Numbered from the stretch's first letter, positions 41,504 to 51,307 are shown. The stretch is 64,000 bases of DNA from Bogoriella caseilytica (GCF_003752405.1 NZ_RKHK01000001.1:558001-622000); one strand, 5' to 3'. Notes: generated from the letters alone by a model not told the origin. Translations and numbers: made by a program.

Positions 41504-42355
41504 TCACACCTTGCGGCATACGAAGATCGCGGTACCAGGCAGGATTCGGCCCCGCTCGGGACCCCAGCCGCCCCACACCTGCACGTTGCCCTGCGGCCAC
41601 TCCGGTTCCACCAGATCCTCGATCACGAAGCCTGAACCGGTCACCTCACGCACATGGTCCCCGAGCGTGCGGTGGAACTCGGCGTAGAGGGGCTCGCCGG
41701 CCTCATCACGTTCCACATAGGGCGTGCGGTCGAAATAAGCGCGGATCGCAGTCAGGCCACGCGAGGTCGGATCATCGGGGAAGGCCCAGCGAATCGGGTG
41801 GGTGACCGCGAAGACCCACCGACCGCCTGGGCGCAGCACCCGGGCCACCTCGGCGTGAACGGTGGCCGCGTCGGGCACGAAGGGGATGGCGCCGAAGGCC
41901 GTGAAGGCGTGATCGAAGCTTGCGTCGTCAAGCGGGAGGTCGCGCGCATCGGCGCAGACTGTCGGAACGCTGATGCCCGTCGCGGCGTCGAGCTCGGCCG
42001 ATCGCTCCAGCATCCCCGGCGAGATATCCGTGGCCAGCACGGTCGCGCCCTGCTGGGCAAGCCAGCGGGAGCACTGCGCGGCGCCGGCGCCCACTTCGAG
42101 CACCTCTTCGCCGCGCAGCTCCGCCGCCGGTCCCAGCAGCCGGGCCTCGGATTCACGCAGCCCCTCGGGGCACCAGCAGAAGTCGGCCGCGCCCAGGAAG
42201 TCACCATGCTCGACGAGATACTCCGCGCTCGTCTCGGTCCACCAGCGCCCAGTCGCCGCCACCGCAGCATCGCCGTCGACCGACTCGTATCCTGCGACAG
42301 CCAGTTCTCGCGATCGGGTCTGGCTCGACACTTCGTCCATCCGCTGCTCTCCCAT
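41504..42355 (-). CDS. Class I SAM-dependent methyltransferase
   Basis: A 283-residue protein from ATG 42355 (a second in-frame ATG is at 42340). 'EEVLEVGAGAAQCSRWLAQQGATVLATDISPGMLERSAEL' gives SAM motifs I and II near residue 83, then 'VCADARDLPLDDASFDHAFTAFGAIPFVPDAATVHAEVARVLRPGGRWVFAVTHPIRW'. 'AYFDRTPYVERDEAGEPLYAEFHRTLGDHVREVTGSGFVIEDLVEPEWP' is typical of UbiE-like small-molecule methyltransferases. Substrate unknown. Confidence 0.88.
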   Translation of the reverse strand: MGEQRMDEVSSQTRSRELAVAGYESVDGDAAVAATGRWWTETSAEYLVEHGDFLGAADFCWCPEGLRESEARLLGPAAELRGEEVLEVGAGAAQCSRWLAQQGATVLATDISPGMLERSAELDAATGISVPTVCADARDLPLDDASFDHAFTAFGAIPFVPDAATVHAEVARVLRPGGRWVFAVTHPIRWAFPDDPTSRGLTAIRAYFDRTPYVERDEAGEPLYAEFHRTLGDHVREVTGSGFVIEDLVEPEWPQGNVQVWGGWGPERGRILPGTAIFVCRKV

Positions 42356-42518
42356 CTTCCGATTGTGGTCAGCTTGCGCCGCAATCGGTGCCAGAATCAG
42401 CCGTCAAAGCGGCGCAAAGTGACCACAACCGCACAAGACGAGTGCTGAGGCGGCGGCGCCTGTCCCGGGCTCGGCGGTCCCAAGCTCGGCGGCGCCGGGC
42501 TGGCGCGGGCTGCGGAGC

Positions 42519-43628
42519 CTAGCGCGCGTCGGCTGCGGCGCGGCGGCGATGGCCGTGGTCGACGTCCTGCCCCGCGGCCTTGAGGTCGGAACGCAGGTTC
42601 TTCGGCAAGGAGAACCCGATGTCCTCGGTAGCGGTGCGCACCTCGTCCAGGCCGGTGTAGCCCAGCGACTGCAAGTGCTCGACCACGTTGCGCACCAGCA
42701 GCTCGGGCACCGAGGCCCCGGAGGTGACGCCCACGGTGGTGGCGTCATCGAACCAGGAGTTGTCGATCTCACCGGCGGTGTCCACGCGGTAGGAGGCGCG
42801 CGCACCGGCCTCCAGTGCCACCTCCACCAGGCGCACCGAGTTCGAGGAGTTCGCTGATCCCACCACCACAACCACGTCGCACTCGGGCGCCATCTGCTTC
42901 ACGGCCACCTGGCGGTTCTGCGTCGCGTAGCAGATGTCGTCGCTCGGGGGGTCCTGCAAGTGCGGGAACCGTTCGCGCAGCAGGCGCACGGTCTGCATCG
43001 TCTCGTCCACCGAGAGCGTGGTCTGGGAGAGCCAGATGACCCGCTCGGGGTCGCGCACCTGCACCTGGTCCACCTCGTGCGGGCCGTTGACCACCTGGAT
43101 GTGGTCGGGCGCCTCGCCGTAGGTGCCCTCGACCTCTTCGTGGTCGTCGTGCCCGATGAGCAGGATGTCGTAATCCTCGCGGGCGAAGCGCACCGCTTCC
43201 TTGTGCACTTTGGTCACCAGCGGGCAGGTGGCGTCGATGGCGCTGAGATTGCGGGCCGCGGCCTGGGCATGCACCGCCGGGGAGACGCCGTGCGCGGAGA
43301 AGACCACGCGAGCACCCTCGGGCACCTCGTCGGCCTCGTTGACGAAGATCGCGCCCCGTTCGGTCAACGTCTCGACCACGAGCTTGTTGTGCACGATCTC
43401 CTTGCGCACGTAGATCGGCGCGCCGTAGAGCTCGAGCGCCTTCTCCACGGCATCCACTGCGCGGTCGACGCCGGCGCAGTATCCGCGCGGGGCGGCGAGC
43501 AGGATCCGTTTGCCGTCCTGCGCCGGCACTGATTGCAAGGCGGCAGGGAAGGCTCCGGCGCCCGCGAGAGAGACGGGACCGTCGGAGTCACGAACGGGGA
43601 TCTGCGTCCCCAGCGCCTGGGTACTCAT
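42519..43628 (-). CDS. ispH: 4-hydroxy-3-methylbut-2-enyl diphosphate reductase
   Basis: A 369-residue protein from ATG 43628. It catalyses the last step of the MEP isoprenoid pathway, making IPP and DMAPP with a 4Fe-4S cluster. The three cluster cysteines are in '[13 protein letters not shown]' (C51), '[13 protein letters not shown]' and '[12 protein letters not shown]'. The substrate-binding His ('VFSAHGVSP') and '[15 protein letters not shown]' are also intact. The N-terminal extension of about 35 residues and Arg/Ala-rich C-terminus are actinobacterial. It probably feeds the UppS-type prenyl transferase 6 kb away. Confidence 0.96.
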   Translation of the reverse strand: MSTQALGTQIPVRDSDGPVSLAGAGAFPAALQSVPAQDGKRILLAAPRGYCAGVDRAVDAVEKALELYGAPIYVRKEIVHNKLVVETLTERGAIFVNEADEVPEGARVVFSAHGVSPAVHAQAAARNLSAIDATCPLVTKVHKEAVRFAREDYDILLIGHDDHEEVEGTYGEAPDHIQVVNGPHEVDQVQVRDPERVIWLSQTTLSVDETMQTVRLLRERFPHLQDPPSDDICYATQNRQVAVKQMAPECDVVVVVGSANSSNSVRLVEVALEAGARASYRVDTAGEIDNSWFDDATTVGVTSGASVPELLVRNVVEHLQSLGYTGLDEVRTATEDIGFSLPKNLRSDLKAAGQDVDHGHRRRAAADAR

Positions 43629-43694
43629 CGACTCCAGCCTACGTGGGACATGCCGGTCGCGGGAGGCAGTGTGAGGGCTCGCGCACCACCACAC

Positions 43695-43741
43695 GCCCAT
43701 CGGGCACGTGCACGGCACCGCAACGGGCCCATCGGGCACGT
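43695..43741. repeat. Two 15-bp direct repeats upstream of the DUF3151 gene
   Basis: GCCCATCGGGCACGT occurs at 43695-43709 and 43727-43741, 32 bp apart, about three helical turns. Each copy begins with the mirror-like GCCC-ATC-GGGC, an inverted repeat. A degenerate inverted third copy may overlap the start codon region (about 43781-43795). Binding of a dimeric regulator is possible. Confidence 0.5.
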
Positions 43742-43789
43742 CTGTGGCTCCATAGCCGCCTGTCGGTACCCCGTGGGACGATGTGCCCC

Positions 43790-44203
43790 ATGCGTAACCT
43801 CCTCGAGCCAGACCCCACCCTTCTGCCCGCCGAGCTCGACACGCCGAGCCGTCAGGCCCTCGAGGCCGGTGCTGATCCGCGTGAGGTCGCCGCGGCCCAG
43901 CCAGCGGCCTCCCTGCCCTGGGCGCATCTGGCGCGGCAGTCCCTCGACGCCGGCGATCCGGTGGCGGCCTATGCTTTTGCGCGCACGGGCTATCACCGCG
44001 GCCTGGACGCGCTACGCAAGTCCGGTTGGCGCGGCACTGGCCCCGTCCCGGCCTCTCACCTGCCCAATCAGGGGGTTCTCCTGGCCATCCACGCCCTCGG
44101 TGAGGCGGCGGGCGCCATCGGTGAGGAACCGGAACAAGAACGCTGCGCCACGCTGCTGAACGACTGCGACCCCAGCGCCCGCGAGGTCATGGGACTGGCA
44201 TGA
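43790..44203 (+). CDS. DUF3151 domain protein
   Basis: A 137-residue protein from ATG 43790 (an in-frame ATG at 43781 is possible). '[110 protein letters not shown]' matches DUF3151 over its full length; this small helical family is confined to actinobacteria and has no known role. It is often near isoprenoid or housekeeping genes. It is divergent from ispH. Confidence 0.9.
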   Translation: MRNLLEPDPTLLPAELDTPSRQALEAGADPREVAAAQPAASLPWAHLARQSLDAGDPVAAYAFARTGYHRGLDALRKSGWRGTGPVPASHLPNQGVLLAIHALGEAAGAIGEEPEQERCATLLNDCDPSAREVMGLA

Positions 44204-44219
44204 ACGCTCAGGCCCACGC

Positions 44220-45533
44220 ATGAGTGCCCAGCCACCGGGCCAGGCTCCGCGCACCGCTCCGGCGACCACGGGCGCGCAGCTTCCCACGCTCGCCCGAGAG
44301 ACCACTGCGGAGAATCCGTGGCCGGTCCGTGAGCTCTCCCCCAAGATCCAGGGCTACATCGCCAAGATGGATCCGGTCTGGGTGGAGGGGCAGGTCATCC
44401 AGTTCAAGGAAGTGGCCCGGATCGGTCTGGCTTTCTTGACGCTGCGCGATGTCGAGGCGGAGATGTCGCTGCCGGTCACCGTGCGCACCACGTACTTGAG
44501 GTCTGCCGGCCTGGAGCCGAAGCCGGGCGACCGGGTGGTACTGCACGCCAAGCCGGGCTTCTGGCCCAAATCCGGGTCCTTCCAACTCGACGCGCGGGAG
44601 ATCCGGGCGGTGGGCATCGGCGAGCTGCTCGCGCGCATCGAGCATCTCAAGGGCATCCTGCGGTCCGAAGGGCTCTTCGACGAGCAACGCAAGAAGCCAT
44701 TGCCCTTCGTGCCGCAGCTGGTCGGTCTGGTCACCGGCCAAGGCGGCGACGCCGAGCACGACGTTGTCAACAACGCACGGCGCCGCTGGCCCGGGGTACG
44801 TTTCGCCATCCGGCACGCTGCCGTGCAAGGCGCTGGTGCGGCCGCAGCGGTCACCGCAGCGCTCCAGGAGCTGGACGCCGACCCCGAGGTGGATGTGATC
44901 GTCATCGCCCGCGGCGGCGGGAACGTCGAACATCTCCTGCCCTTCTCCGACGAGCGCCTGCTGCGAGCCGTCGCGGCCGCACCCACCCCGGTGGTCTCGG
45001 CGATCGGTCACGAACAGGATCGCCCGCTGCTGGACGAGGTCGCGGACTTCCGCGCCTCCACCCCCACCGATGCCGGCAAGCGCATCGTGCCGGATCTGGC
45101 CGAGGAGACGCGTGGCCTCACCCAGGCTCGAGGCCGGATCCGCCAGGCCGTCGAGGCGCGCCTGCGGGCAGAGTCAGAACGGCTCGCCGCGCTGCGCTCA
45201 CGGCCGGCCATGGCTGACCCCCAGGTCCTTCTGGATCGCCATCGCGAGCAGATCTCGGCAGCACAGGTCTCGGCGCGGCGGTGCATGGCCTGGGCGTTGC
45301 AGCGCGCTGATGGTGAGCTGGAGGGGCACCGCGGCCGACTGCGAGCGCTCTCACCGGCCGCCACGCTCGAACGGGGTTACGCGGTCCTGCGCACCCATGA
45401 GGGCACCGTAGTGCGCTCCCCGGGCGATGTGGAGCCGGGCGACCAGCTCGAAGCTCTGCTCGCCCACGGCAGGATCGCCGTGGAGGTCGGGATGCACGAG
45501 GACGACGAATGGCTCGAGGAGCAGGCGCCATGA
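44220..45533 (+). CDS. xseA: Exodeoxyribonuclease VII large subunit
   Basis: A 437-residue protein. An N-terminal OB-fold domain ('WPVRELSPKIQGYIAKMDPVWVEGQVIQFKEVARIGLAFLTLRD', about 30-130) binds single-stranded DNA. The catalytic core carries 'LVGLVTGQGGDAEHDVVNNARRRWPGVRF', 'VDVIVIARGGGNVEHLLPFSDERLLRAVAAAPTPVVSAIGHEQDRPLLDEVADFRASTPTDAG', all typical XseA motifs, and a long coiled coil follows. With XseB it degrades single-stranded DNA in both directions. The small subunit follows after an 83-nt gap with a short hairpin. Confidence 0.96.
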   Translation: MSAQPPGQAPRTAPATTGAQLPTLARETTAENPWPVRELSPKIQGYIAKMDPVWVEGQVIQFKEVARIGLAFLTLRDVEAEMSLPVTVRTTYLRSAGLEPKPGDRVVLHAKPGFWPKSGSFQLDAREIRAVGIGELLARIEHLKGILRSEGLFDEQRKKPLPFVPQLVGLVTGQGGDAEHDVVNNARRRWPGVRFAIRHAAVQGAGAAAAVTAALQELDADPEVDVIVIARGGGNVEHLLPFSDERLLRAVAAAPTPVVSAIGHEQDRPLLDEVADFRASTPTDAGKRIVPDLAEETRGLTQARGRIRQAVEARLRAESERLAALRSRPAMADPQVLLDRHREQISAAQVSARRCMAWALQRADGELEGHRGRLRALSPAATLERGYAVLRTHEGTVVRSPGDVEPGDQLEALLAHGRIAVEVGMHEDDEWLEEQAP

Positions 45534-45574
45534 GCGTGCGAGACCACCGGCGGTCAACGATGATCAGGCTCACC

Positions 45575-45590
45575 GCGCACCTGGGTGCGC
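45575..45590 (+). promoter_or_regulatory. Hairpin in the xseA-xseB gap
   Basis: GCGCAC-CTGG-GTGCGC makes a 6- to 7-bp stem with a tight loop, in an 83-nt intercistronic gap where XseB is needed in excess over XseA. It might attenuate or stabilise part of the mRNA; this is inference. Confidence 0.3.
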
Positions 45591-45616
45591 CCGTGCACGA
45601 TGGGAGGATGTGAGGC

Positions 45617-45901
45617 GTGAGCAATCCGCAGCACTCAGCAGAGGCCCCCGTGGGCCCACCCGTGGAGAACCTCTCCTACGAGCAGGCCCGGGACGAACTG
45701 GTCGAGGTCGTGCGCAGACTGGAGACCGGCCAAGCACCCCTGGAGCAGTCCTTGGCGCTGTGGGAGCGCGGCGAAGCGCTCGCCACGCGCTGCCAGCAGT
45801 GGCTCGACACCGCCCAAGCACGCCTGGAAGCCGCCCGTGCCTCCAGTGAGAGCGCCGCGCAGGGCGAGGGCGCAGGCTCAGACACAGGAGGCCGCGAGTG
45901 A
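45617..45901 (+). CDS. xseB: Exodeoxyribonuclease VII small subunit
   Basis: A 94-residue protein from GTG 45617. '[54 protein letters not shown]' is the helical XseB core that binds several times per XseA. A Gly/Ser-rich tail follows. The kinase gene begins within its stop (GTGA, 4-nt overlap). Confidence 0.96.
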   Translation: MSNPQHSAEAPVGPPVENLSYEQARDELVEVVRRLETGQAPLEQSLALWERGEALATRCQQWLDTAQARLEAARASSESAAQGEGAGSDTGGRE

Positions 45902-46821
45902 GCGCCTGGGTAATCGGTGAGGCACTCATCGACATCGTCCAGCACGCCGGCGCCGAACCGGTCGAGCACCCGGGTGGCTCGCCCGCCAATGTGGCGCTGG
46001 GCCTGGCTCGCCTCGGGCGCGAGACCGAACTGGTCACGTGGATCGGAACAGACGCCCGGGGAGAAGCCATCCGGGAGCACCTCCGTGACTCAGGTGTGCG
46101 GCTCTCGGCGCGATCGACGGACGCCGCCCGCACCTCGACCGCCCTGGCGCGGATCGGCGGCGACGGCGCCGCCGACTACGTCTTCGACCTCGACTGGTCC
46201 CTGCCGGTCCAGCACCCGGGCTCTCCACCCCGGGTCGTCCACACCGGTTCGATCGCGTCGGTGCTGGAGCCCGGGGCAGGCGCCGTCGCGACCATGGTCG
46301 AGGCGCAGCGTGCGACGTCGACCATCACGTATGACCCCAATGCCCGCCCCCAGATCATGACCGATCACGCAGCCGCCCTTGCCGCCGTCGAGGCGCAGGT
46401 GGGGCGTTCGGATGTCGTGAAGGCGTCCGATGAGGACCTGGAGTGGCTCTACCCCGGCATTGATCCCCTGCGCAGTGCCGCCACCTGGCTCGAGAGCGGC
46501 CCGGCCATGGTCGTGGTCACCCGAGGGGCCCAGGGATCCTGGGCGCGCACCTCCGCCGGGGTCGAAGCCGCCGCTCCCCCGCGTCCGGTGCAGGTGGCCG
46601 ACACCGTCGGCGCCGGCGACTCCCTGATGGGTGCCCTCATCGACGGACTCTGGGACGCTCAGCTACTCGGCGCCGAGCACCGGGACGCGCTCCACGCCGT
46701 CGACGCGCCACTGTTGCGCAGAATCCTCGACCACGCTGCCGCGGTCGCGGCCATCACCTGCTCACGCCCGGGTGCCGACCCGCCCAGCCGCGCCGAGCTC
46801 GCAGAATGGAACGGATCATGA
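45898..46821 (+). CDS. PfkB-family carbohydrate kinase (fructokinase-like)
   Basis: A 307-residue protein from GTG 45898. '[36 protein letters not shown]' is the N-terminal sugar-binding signature and '[23 protein letters not shown]' near residue 235 the catalytic-Asp signature. The Asp-x-x-Gly-Ala-Gly-Asp set is complete. Fructose or a related ketose is the most likely substrate, but the family includes ribokinases. It overlaps xseB by 4 nt and the carbonic anhydrase by 4 nt (ATGA), so the genes form one run. Confidence 0.9.
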   Translation: MSAWVIGEALIDIVQHAGAEPVEHPGGSPANVALGLARLGRETELVTWIGTDARGEAIREHLRDSGVRLSARSTDAARTSTALARIGGDGAADYVFDLDWSLPVQHPGSPPRVVHTGSIASVLEPGAGAVATMVEAQRATSTITYDPNARPQIMTDHAAALAAVEAQVGRSDVVKASDEDLEWLYPGIDPLRSAATWLESGPAMVVVTRGAQGSWARTSAGVEAAAPPRPVQVADTVGAGDSLMGALIDGLWDAQLLGAEHRDALHAVDAPLLRRILDHAAAVAAITCSRPGADPPSRAELAEWNGS

Positions 46822-47519
46822 CCAACTCCACCGCCACTATCTCGCCCACCCCGGCTCAGGCCTGGCAGCGCCTGCAAGAAGGCAACGCCCGCTTCGTGGC
46901 CGACGAGATGCTCCACCCCTCCCAGGGCGCGGCCCGGCGCACCGAGGTCGCTGCGGCTCAGCATCCGCAGGCAGTGCTGCTCGGCTGCTCGGACTCCCGT
47001 GTGGCGGCCGAGATCATCTTCGACCAGGGGCTGGGGGATCTGTTCGTGGTGCGGACCGCCGGCCACGTGCTCGACGCCTCGGTGATCGGCTCCGTGGAGT
47101 ACGGCGTGGAGGTGCTCGGCGCTCCGCTGGTGGTGGTGCTCGGGCACGACCGCTGTGGCGCCGTGGGCGCGGCCGCGGAGGCACTGCTCAGCGGGCAGAT
47201 GCCCACCGGGTTCATCCGCTCCGTGGTCGACCGCGTCATCCCCTCGCTGCTGACCGAGCCGCGCCTCGGTCCCGCCGAGGGCGAGGACGTCGCCGGCGCA
47301 GTTCCCGGCGAGCCGGCACAGCGCAGCCGTGAGCTCTCCCTCCCCGATGAGGACGTGCTGCGTCGCCGCCATGTGCGCACCACGGTGCAGATGCTGCGGG
47401 ACTACTCCACCTCTCTGTCCGAGTCCATCGAGACGGGCCGTGTCGGCATCGTGGGTGTGGAGTACACCCTCGCGGACGGCACGGCCCACCTCGTGGAGGA
47501 GCTCGGCGAGGTCAGCTGA
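46818..47519 (+). CDS. Beta-type carbonic anhydrase
   Basis: A 233-residue protein from ATG 46818, the ATG sharing ATGA with the kinase stop. Zinc ligands are in '[31 protein letters not shown]' (Cys, with the DSR dyad) and '[20 protein letters not shown]' (His and Cys). It interconverts CO2 and bicarbonate in the cytoplasm. The insert with Glu/Ala/Arg around residue 150-185 is usual in actinobacterial members. Its 3' end overlaps the convergent PhoH-like gene by 8 nt. Confidence 0.94.
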   Translation: MTNSTATISPTPAQAWQRLQEGNARFVADEMLHPSQGAARRTEVAAAQHPQAVLLGCSDSRVAAEIIFDQGLGDLFVVRTAGHVLDASVIGSVEYGVEVLGAPLVVVLGHDRCGAVGAAAEALLSGQMPTGFIRSVVDRVIPSLLTEPRLGPAEGEDVAGAVPGEPAQRSRELSLPDEDVLRRRHVRTTVQMLRDYSTSLSESIETGRVGIVGVEYTLADGTAHLVEELGEVS

Positions 47520-48963
47520 CGTCGATCCCCTCCAGCAGTTCGGTGACGAGCGCGGCCACCCGCGATCGCTCCGAGCGGGTGAGGGTCACGTGCGCGAAGA
47601 GGTCGCGGCCCTTGAGCGCCTCCACCACCGCGGCCACCCCGTCGTGGCGGCCGACGCGGAGGTTGTCGCGCTGGGCGATGTCATGGGTGATGATGACCTT
47701 GGAGTTCTGGCCGATACGCGAGAGCACGGTGAGCAGCACGTTGCGCTCCAGGGACTGGCCCTCGTCCACGATCACCCAGGCGTCGTGCAGGGAACGCCCG
47801 CGGATGTGGGTCAGGGGCAGCACCTCGAGCATGCCGCGGGCCAGCACCTCGTCGAGTACCTCCGGGGCCACCAGCGCCCCGAGGGTGTCGTAGACGGCGT
47901 CGGTCCAAGGATTCATCTTCTCGTTCTGATCGCCGGGCAGGTAGCCGAGTTCCTGGCCGCCCACCGCGTACAGCGGGCGGAAGACGATGACCTTGCGATG
48001 CTCCTGGCGCTCGAGCACCGCCTCCAGCCCGGCGCACAGCGCGAGTGCTGACTTCCCGGTTCCCGCCCGTCCGCCGAGAGAGACGATGCCGATCTCGGGG
48101 TTGGTGAGGTGCTCGATGGCCAGGCGCTGTTCGGCGCTGCGCCCCCGCACCCCGAAGACCTCCCGGTCGCCGCGCACCAGCCGCACCACCGGTTCCGGGG
48201 TGGCGCTGCCGGTGACGATCTTGCCGAGTGCAGAGCCGCCCGGAGCGTGCAGCACCACGCCGGTGTTGACGGGAGCCTCGCTCAGCCGGCCCGGGGTGGC
48301 GAGCTCGGCCACGATGACCTCGCCGGCCTCCCAGAGCTGGCTCATCTCCGAGTCGGTGAGCTCGGCGTGTGCCATGCCGGTCCATCCCGAGTCGATCACC
48401 TGCTGCGCGCGGTACTCCTCGGCGTGCAAGCCCACCGCGGAGGCCTTGACGCGCATGGGCAGGTCCTTGGAGACCACCGTGACGGAGTGCCCCTCACTGG
48501 CGAGGTTCGCCGCCACAGCCAGGATCCGGGTGTCGTTGTCGCCCAGACGCAGGCCCGAGGGGAGGACCTGGTCATCGGAGTGATTGAGTTCCACGCGCAC
48601 CGTGCCGCCGTCATCTCCCACCGGCACTGGTTGGTCGAGCTTGCCGTGCTTGACCCGCAGGTCGTCCAGCAGGCGCAGGGCCGAACGGGCGAAGTACCCC
48701 AGTTCGCTGTGGTGACGCTTGGCTTCGAGTTCCGTGACCACCACAACCGGCAGGACGACGTCGTGTTCCGCGAAGCGCAGGAGAGCGCGCGGGTCGGAGA
48801 GCAGAACCGAGGTGTCCAGCACATAGGTGCGCAGGGCAGTACCGGTCGGTTCGGCGACGCCTAGCGCTGCGGCGACATCGGTTCCCGCGGGCGGTGCGGT
48901 GTCCGGCTCGATCGCTGCTGTGCCGAGCTGGGCGGTGGCGCTGGTGACGGGATCAGTGCTCAC
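47512..48963 (-). CDS. PhoH-like (PIN-PhoH) ATPase/RNase
   Basis: A 483-residue protein from GTG 48963 with AGGAG upstream. The N-terminal PIN domain is '[41 protein letters not shown]' (Asp residues of the nuclease site, about 45-90), '[15 protein letters not shown]' continues it. The C-terminal PhoH domain has '[20 protein letters not shown]' (Walker A near 310), '[21 protein letters not shown]', '[31 protein letters not shown]' (Walker B). Known PhoH2 proteins unwind and cut RNA with ATP. The leader of about 230-300 nt upstream has no gene. Confidence 0.94.
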   Translation of the reverse strand: MSTDPVTSATAQLGTAAIEPDTAPPAGTDVAAALGVAEPTGTALRTYVLDTSVLLSDPRALLRFAEHDVVLPVVVVTELEAKRHHSELGYFARSALRLLDDLRVKHGKLDQPVPVGDDGGTVRVELNHSDDQVLPSGLRLGDNDTRILAVAANLASEGHSVTVVSKDLPMRVKASAVGLHAEEYRAQQVIDSGWTGMAHAELTDSEMSQLWEAGEVIVAELATPGRLSEAPVNTGVVLHAPGGSALGKIVTGSATPEPVVRLVRGDREVFGVRGRSAEQRLAIEHLTNPEIGIVSLGGRAGTGKSALALCAGLEAVLERQEHRKVIVFRPLYAVGGQELGYLPGDQNEKMNPWTDAVYDTLGALVAPEVLDEVLARGMLEVLPLTHIRGRSLHDAWVIVDEGQSLERNVLLTVLSRIGQNSKVIITHDIAQRDNLRVGRHDGVAAVVEALKGRDLFAHVTLTRSERSRVAALVTELLEGIDVS

Positions 48964-49267
48964 GATGTCTCCTCTCGGCGCGCCTAGCACGCCGATTCTC
49001 AGCCCGCGTGCCGGTAGGGACGCGGTATCCGGTGGGAGAGGTCACCAGCCACCTGGGGTGGGGCCGGCGGCCCCTCCCATCCGCAGCGGAGAGCTGCATG
49101 GGCTGAACCTCCCGGAGGACGGCGGGTATGCCGTCCGTCACAGGGGAAGTTACGCCTGGCGGTCTCGATCACCACCGTGACACGCGCTGCGGGGCGCAGA
49201 TGTCATCCACTGTTCACATTCATCCGGGGCCTCCCCCGGATGAAAGCCCCCACACCACGCCGTTCGC
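48964..49267. other. Gene-free interval with PhoH leader and uppS terminator
   Basis: About 300 bp between the start of the PhoH gene and the stop of uppS, both on the minus strand. It contains the 11-bp hairpin at 49219-49244 and GC-rich sequence with small repeats (for example GACGGACGGC near 49130). A 62-codon minus-strand frame from 49141 runs into the PhoH start but has no coding-like features. I could not identify a riboswitch. Confidence 0.4.
49219..49244. terminator. Hairpin terminator downstream of uppS
   Basis: TTCATCCGGGG (49219-49229) and CCCCGGATGAA (49234-49244) pair perfectly over 11 bp with a CCTC loop. It lies 24 nt after the uppS stop on the minus strand. Confidence 0.75.
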
Positions 49268-50029
49268 TCAGCGGCCCATGCGGCGTTCGCGCTGGGAGTA
49301 GTCGCGCAGTGCGCGCAGGAAGTCGGTGCGCCGGAAATCCGGCCAGAAGGCCTCACAGAAGTAATACTCGCTGTGCACCGATTGCCAGAGCAGGAACCCG
49401 CCCACCCGTTGCTCTCCCGAGGTGCGGATCACCAGATCGGGATCGGGCTGGCCCTTCGTGTAGAGGTGGTCGGCGATGTCGGCCACAGTGAGCGAGTCGG
49501 CCACCTCGTCCAGGCTGCGCCCCTGGGCGGCAGCGCTGCGCAGTAAGGACCGCACGGCATCGGCGATCTCGTCACGCCCGCCATAGCCGATGGCGACGTT
49601 CACGTGCAGGCCGGTCACCTCGGCAGTCGAGGCCTCAGCATCACGGAGGCGATCGGCCAGCGACTCGGGCAGCAGATCGAAGGACCCCACGACCGCGATC
49701 CGCCACTTACCGGCCGAGGCAAGGGTTTCGACCGCCTCGACGATGATGTCCAGCAGATCGGCGACCTCGTCGGGATCGCGGCGGAGGTTGTCAGTCGAGA
49801 GCATCCAGAGAGTGGCAACCTCCACGCCCACTTCCTCGCACCAGCTGAGCAGGTCGAAGATCTTGTCCGCCCCGCGCCGGTGCCCGTGCGCAGCCGGCTT
49901 GCCCACCGACCGGGCCCACCGGCGGTTGCCGTCGAGCATCACTCCGATGTGCCGGGGTACGCGGCTCAGGTCGAGTCGCGCCAGGAGCCGGCGCTCATAG
50001 AGGCGGTAGAGGAGGCCGGGACGGCGCAT
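49268..50029 (-). CDS. uppS: Isoprenyl transferase (cis-prenyltransferase)
   Basis: A 253-residue protein. It condenses IPP onto an allylic diphosphate to make a cis-polyprenyl diphosphate for cell-wall lipid carriers. Motifs: 'RHIGVMLDGNRRWARSVGKPAAHGHRRGADKI' with the catalytic Asp, 'LWMLSTDNLRRDPDEVADLLDII', 'NVAIGYGGRDEI' and 'PDPDLVIRTSGEQRVGGFLLWQSVHSEYYF'. The 'FLLWQSVHSEYYF' end and length suggest a short-chain (Z-FPP-like) or UPP-class enzyme; chain length cannot be fixed from sequence. The start MRRPGLLYRLYERRL was kept as the family has this extension. Confidence 0.95.
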   Translation of the reverse strand: MRRPGLLYRLYERRLLARLDLSRVPRHIGVMLDGNRRWARSVGKPAAHGHRRGADKIFDLLSWCEEVGVEVATLWMLSTDNLRRDPDEVADLLDIIVEAVETLASAGKWRIAVVGSFDLLPESLADRLRDAEASTAEVTGLHVNVAIGYGGRDEIADAVRSLLRSAAAQGRSLDEVADSLTVADIADHLYTKGQPDPDLVIRTSGEQRVGGFLLWQSVHSEYYFCEAFWPDFRRTDFLRALRDYSQRERRMGR

Positions 50030-50093
50030 TCTTCCTCCGGCTCGTCGGTGGCGATGGTCACGGGAAGGCTACCCCCGCCAGGGCGATCCGCTA

Positions 50094-50111
50094 ACCTACG
50101 CTACCGTAGGT
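50094..50111. promoter_or_regulatory. Palindrome in the uppS-trhA divergent region
   Basis: ACCTACG-CTAC-CGTAGGT (50094-50111) is a perfect 7-bp-arm inverted repeat midway between the divergent uppS and trhA starts. Its TACGCT (50097-50102) could serve as a -10. It may be an operator for one or both genes. Confidence 0.5.
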
Positions 50112-50213
50112 AACCGCCCCGCTGGCCATGGTCCGACCCTGGCCCCGCGCCGACGGGCCCAGCATCCACGCCAGTCGCGCGCCATCCGCTGGTCCGAACA
50201 CCGGAAGGTCCCG

Positions 50214-50969
50214 ATGCCGACCGACATGCCAGAACGCCGCCACTCCCCCGCAGTAATGTCTCCTGACGAAGCCAACGCCGTGGCCGAACAGGCCGCCGAG
50301 AACGAGCACTCCGTCCCCGAGGCGGTGGCTGCCGCCGTCAAGCCGATGCTGCGCGGATGGATCCACCTGGTCACCACACCCCTGGCGCTGATCAGCGGCC
50401 TGGTGCTCCTGGTGCTGACCCCCACGGTGCACGCACGCATCGGTGTCGCAGTCTTCGTGCTCGCTGCCGTGGTGCTCTTCGGCACGTCCGCGATCTACCA
50501 CCGCGGCACCTGGTCTCCGCAGCTCTTCGCCATGCTGCGCCGGATGGACCACTCCAACATCTTCTTGCTCATCGCCGGCACCTACACCCCGCTCGCGGTC
50601 ATCCTGCTCGAGGGCAACACAGCCACCCTGCTGCTGAGCGTCATCTGGGGCGGAGCCGCCATCGGGATCGTCTCGCGAATGCTCTGGCTCGGTGCGCCGC
50701 GCTGGGTCTACGTCCCGCTGTACATCCTGCTCGGCTGGGTGGCGGTCTGGTTCTTGCCCGACTTCTGGACCGTGGGTGGACCAGCCGTCGTGCTGCTGGT
50801 CGCCGCGGGCGGACTCGCTTACACGCTCGGAGCCACGGCGTACGCCATCAAGCGCCCCAACCCCTCCCCGGACTGGTTCGGCTTCCACGAGATCTTCCAC
50901 GTCGGCACCGTGGTGGGGTGGGGCTGCCACTTCGCCGCCGTAGCAGTGGCGGTGGCCCGTCTGGCCTAA
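50214..50969 (+). CDS. trhA: PAQR/hemolysin III-family membrane protein TrhA
   Basis: A 251-residue seven-helix protein with GGAAGG before ATG 50214. The conserved metal-binding residues are in 'FGTSAIYHRGTWSP' (Ser/His), 'RRMDHSNIFLLIAGTYTP' (Asp/His) and the C-terminal 'GFHEIFHVGTVVGWGCHF' (two His). The N-terminal tail of about 45 residues is charged. Bacterial relatives affect membrane fluidity and lipid homeostasis rather than acting as true hemolysins. The following small gene is convergent and overlaps by 4 nt. Confidence 0.92.
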   Translation: MPTDMPERRHSPAVMSPDEANAVAEQAAENEHSVPEAVAAAVKPMLRGWIHLVTTPLALISGLVLLVLTPTVHARIGVAVFVLAAVVLFGTSAIYHRGTWSPQLFAMLRRMDHSNIFLLIAGTYTPLAVILLEGNTATLLLSVIWGGAAIGIVSRMLWLGAPRWVYVPLYILLGWVAVWFLPDFWTVGGPAVVLLVAAGGLAYTLGATAYAIKRPNPSPDWFGFHEIFHVGTVVGWGCHFAAVAVAVARLA

Positions 50970-51307
50970 GAGCCGGGTCCGTCGCCGTCGTGTGCGGCAG
51001 CGTCCTCGGCTCCCGACTGCGTGCCGGCCTCCGGCGGAGTGACGGCATCAGACTGCGTACCGGCCTCGGGCGTTTCCTGGACAGCGCGCGCCTCGGCCTC
51101 CTCACGCCGCTGGGAGTTCTGTTCCACCGTGCGCGAGTGCCGCAGCATCGAGCGCACCAGGACGATCAGAGCGCACGCCATGGCGAAGAAGAAGAGGAAC
51201 CCGTAGATCCCCGGGCTCGCCTCCCACAGCTCGATCGGCACCGTGTCCGGCGCGGTGGGCGACGGGCTGGGCTCACCATCGGCCGCGAGGACACTGAGGG
51301 CGTTCAC
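50966..51307 (-). CDS. Small membrane protein with repeated Glu/Pro tail
   Basis: A 113-residue protein with one or two hydrophobic segments (residues 34-53) and a charged C-terminal tail. A 12-residue unit is tandemly repeated there (PEAGTQSD / PEAGTQSG). It starts inside the mca stop (ATGA, 51307) and overlaps the trhA stop by 4 nt, so it is the third member of a packed array. The family is common next to mca in actinobacteria; no function is known. Confidence 0.8.
   Translation of the reverse strand: MNALSVLAADGEPSPSPTAPDTVPIELWEASPGIYGFLFFFAMACALIVLVRSMLRHSRTVEQNSQRREEAEARAVQETPEAGTQSDAVTPPEAGTQSGAEDAAAHDGDGPGS

Noticed and set aside
48953-49141. Minus-strand 62-codon frame or a c-di-AMP (ydaO-like) riboswitch in the PhoH leader
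   Set aside because: The frame is Arg-rich and overlaps the PhoH start. I could not assemble the ydaO consensus, so I do not claim a riboswitch.
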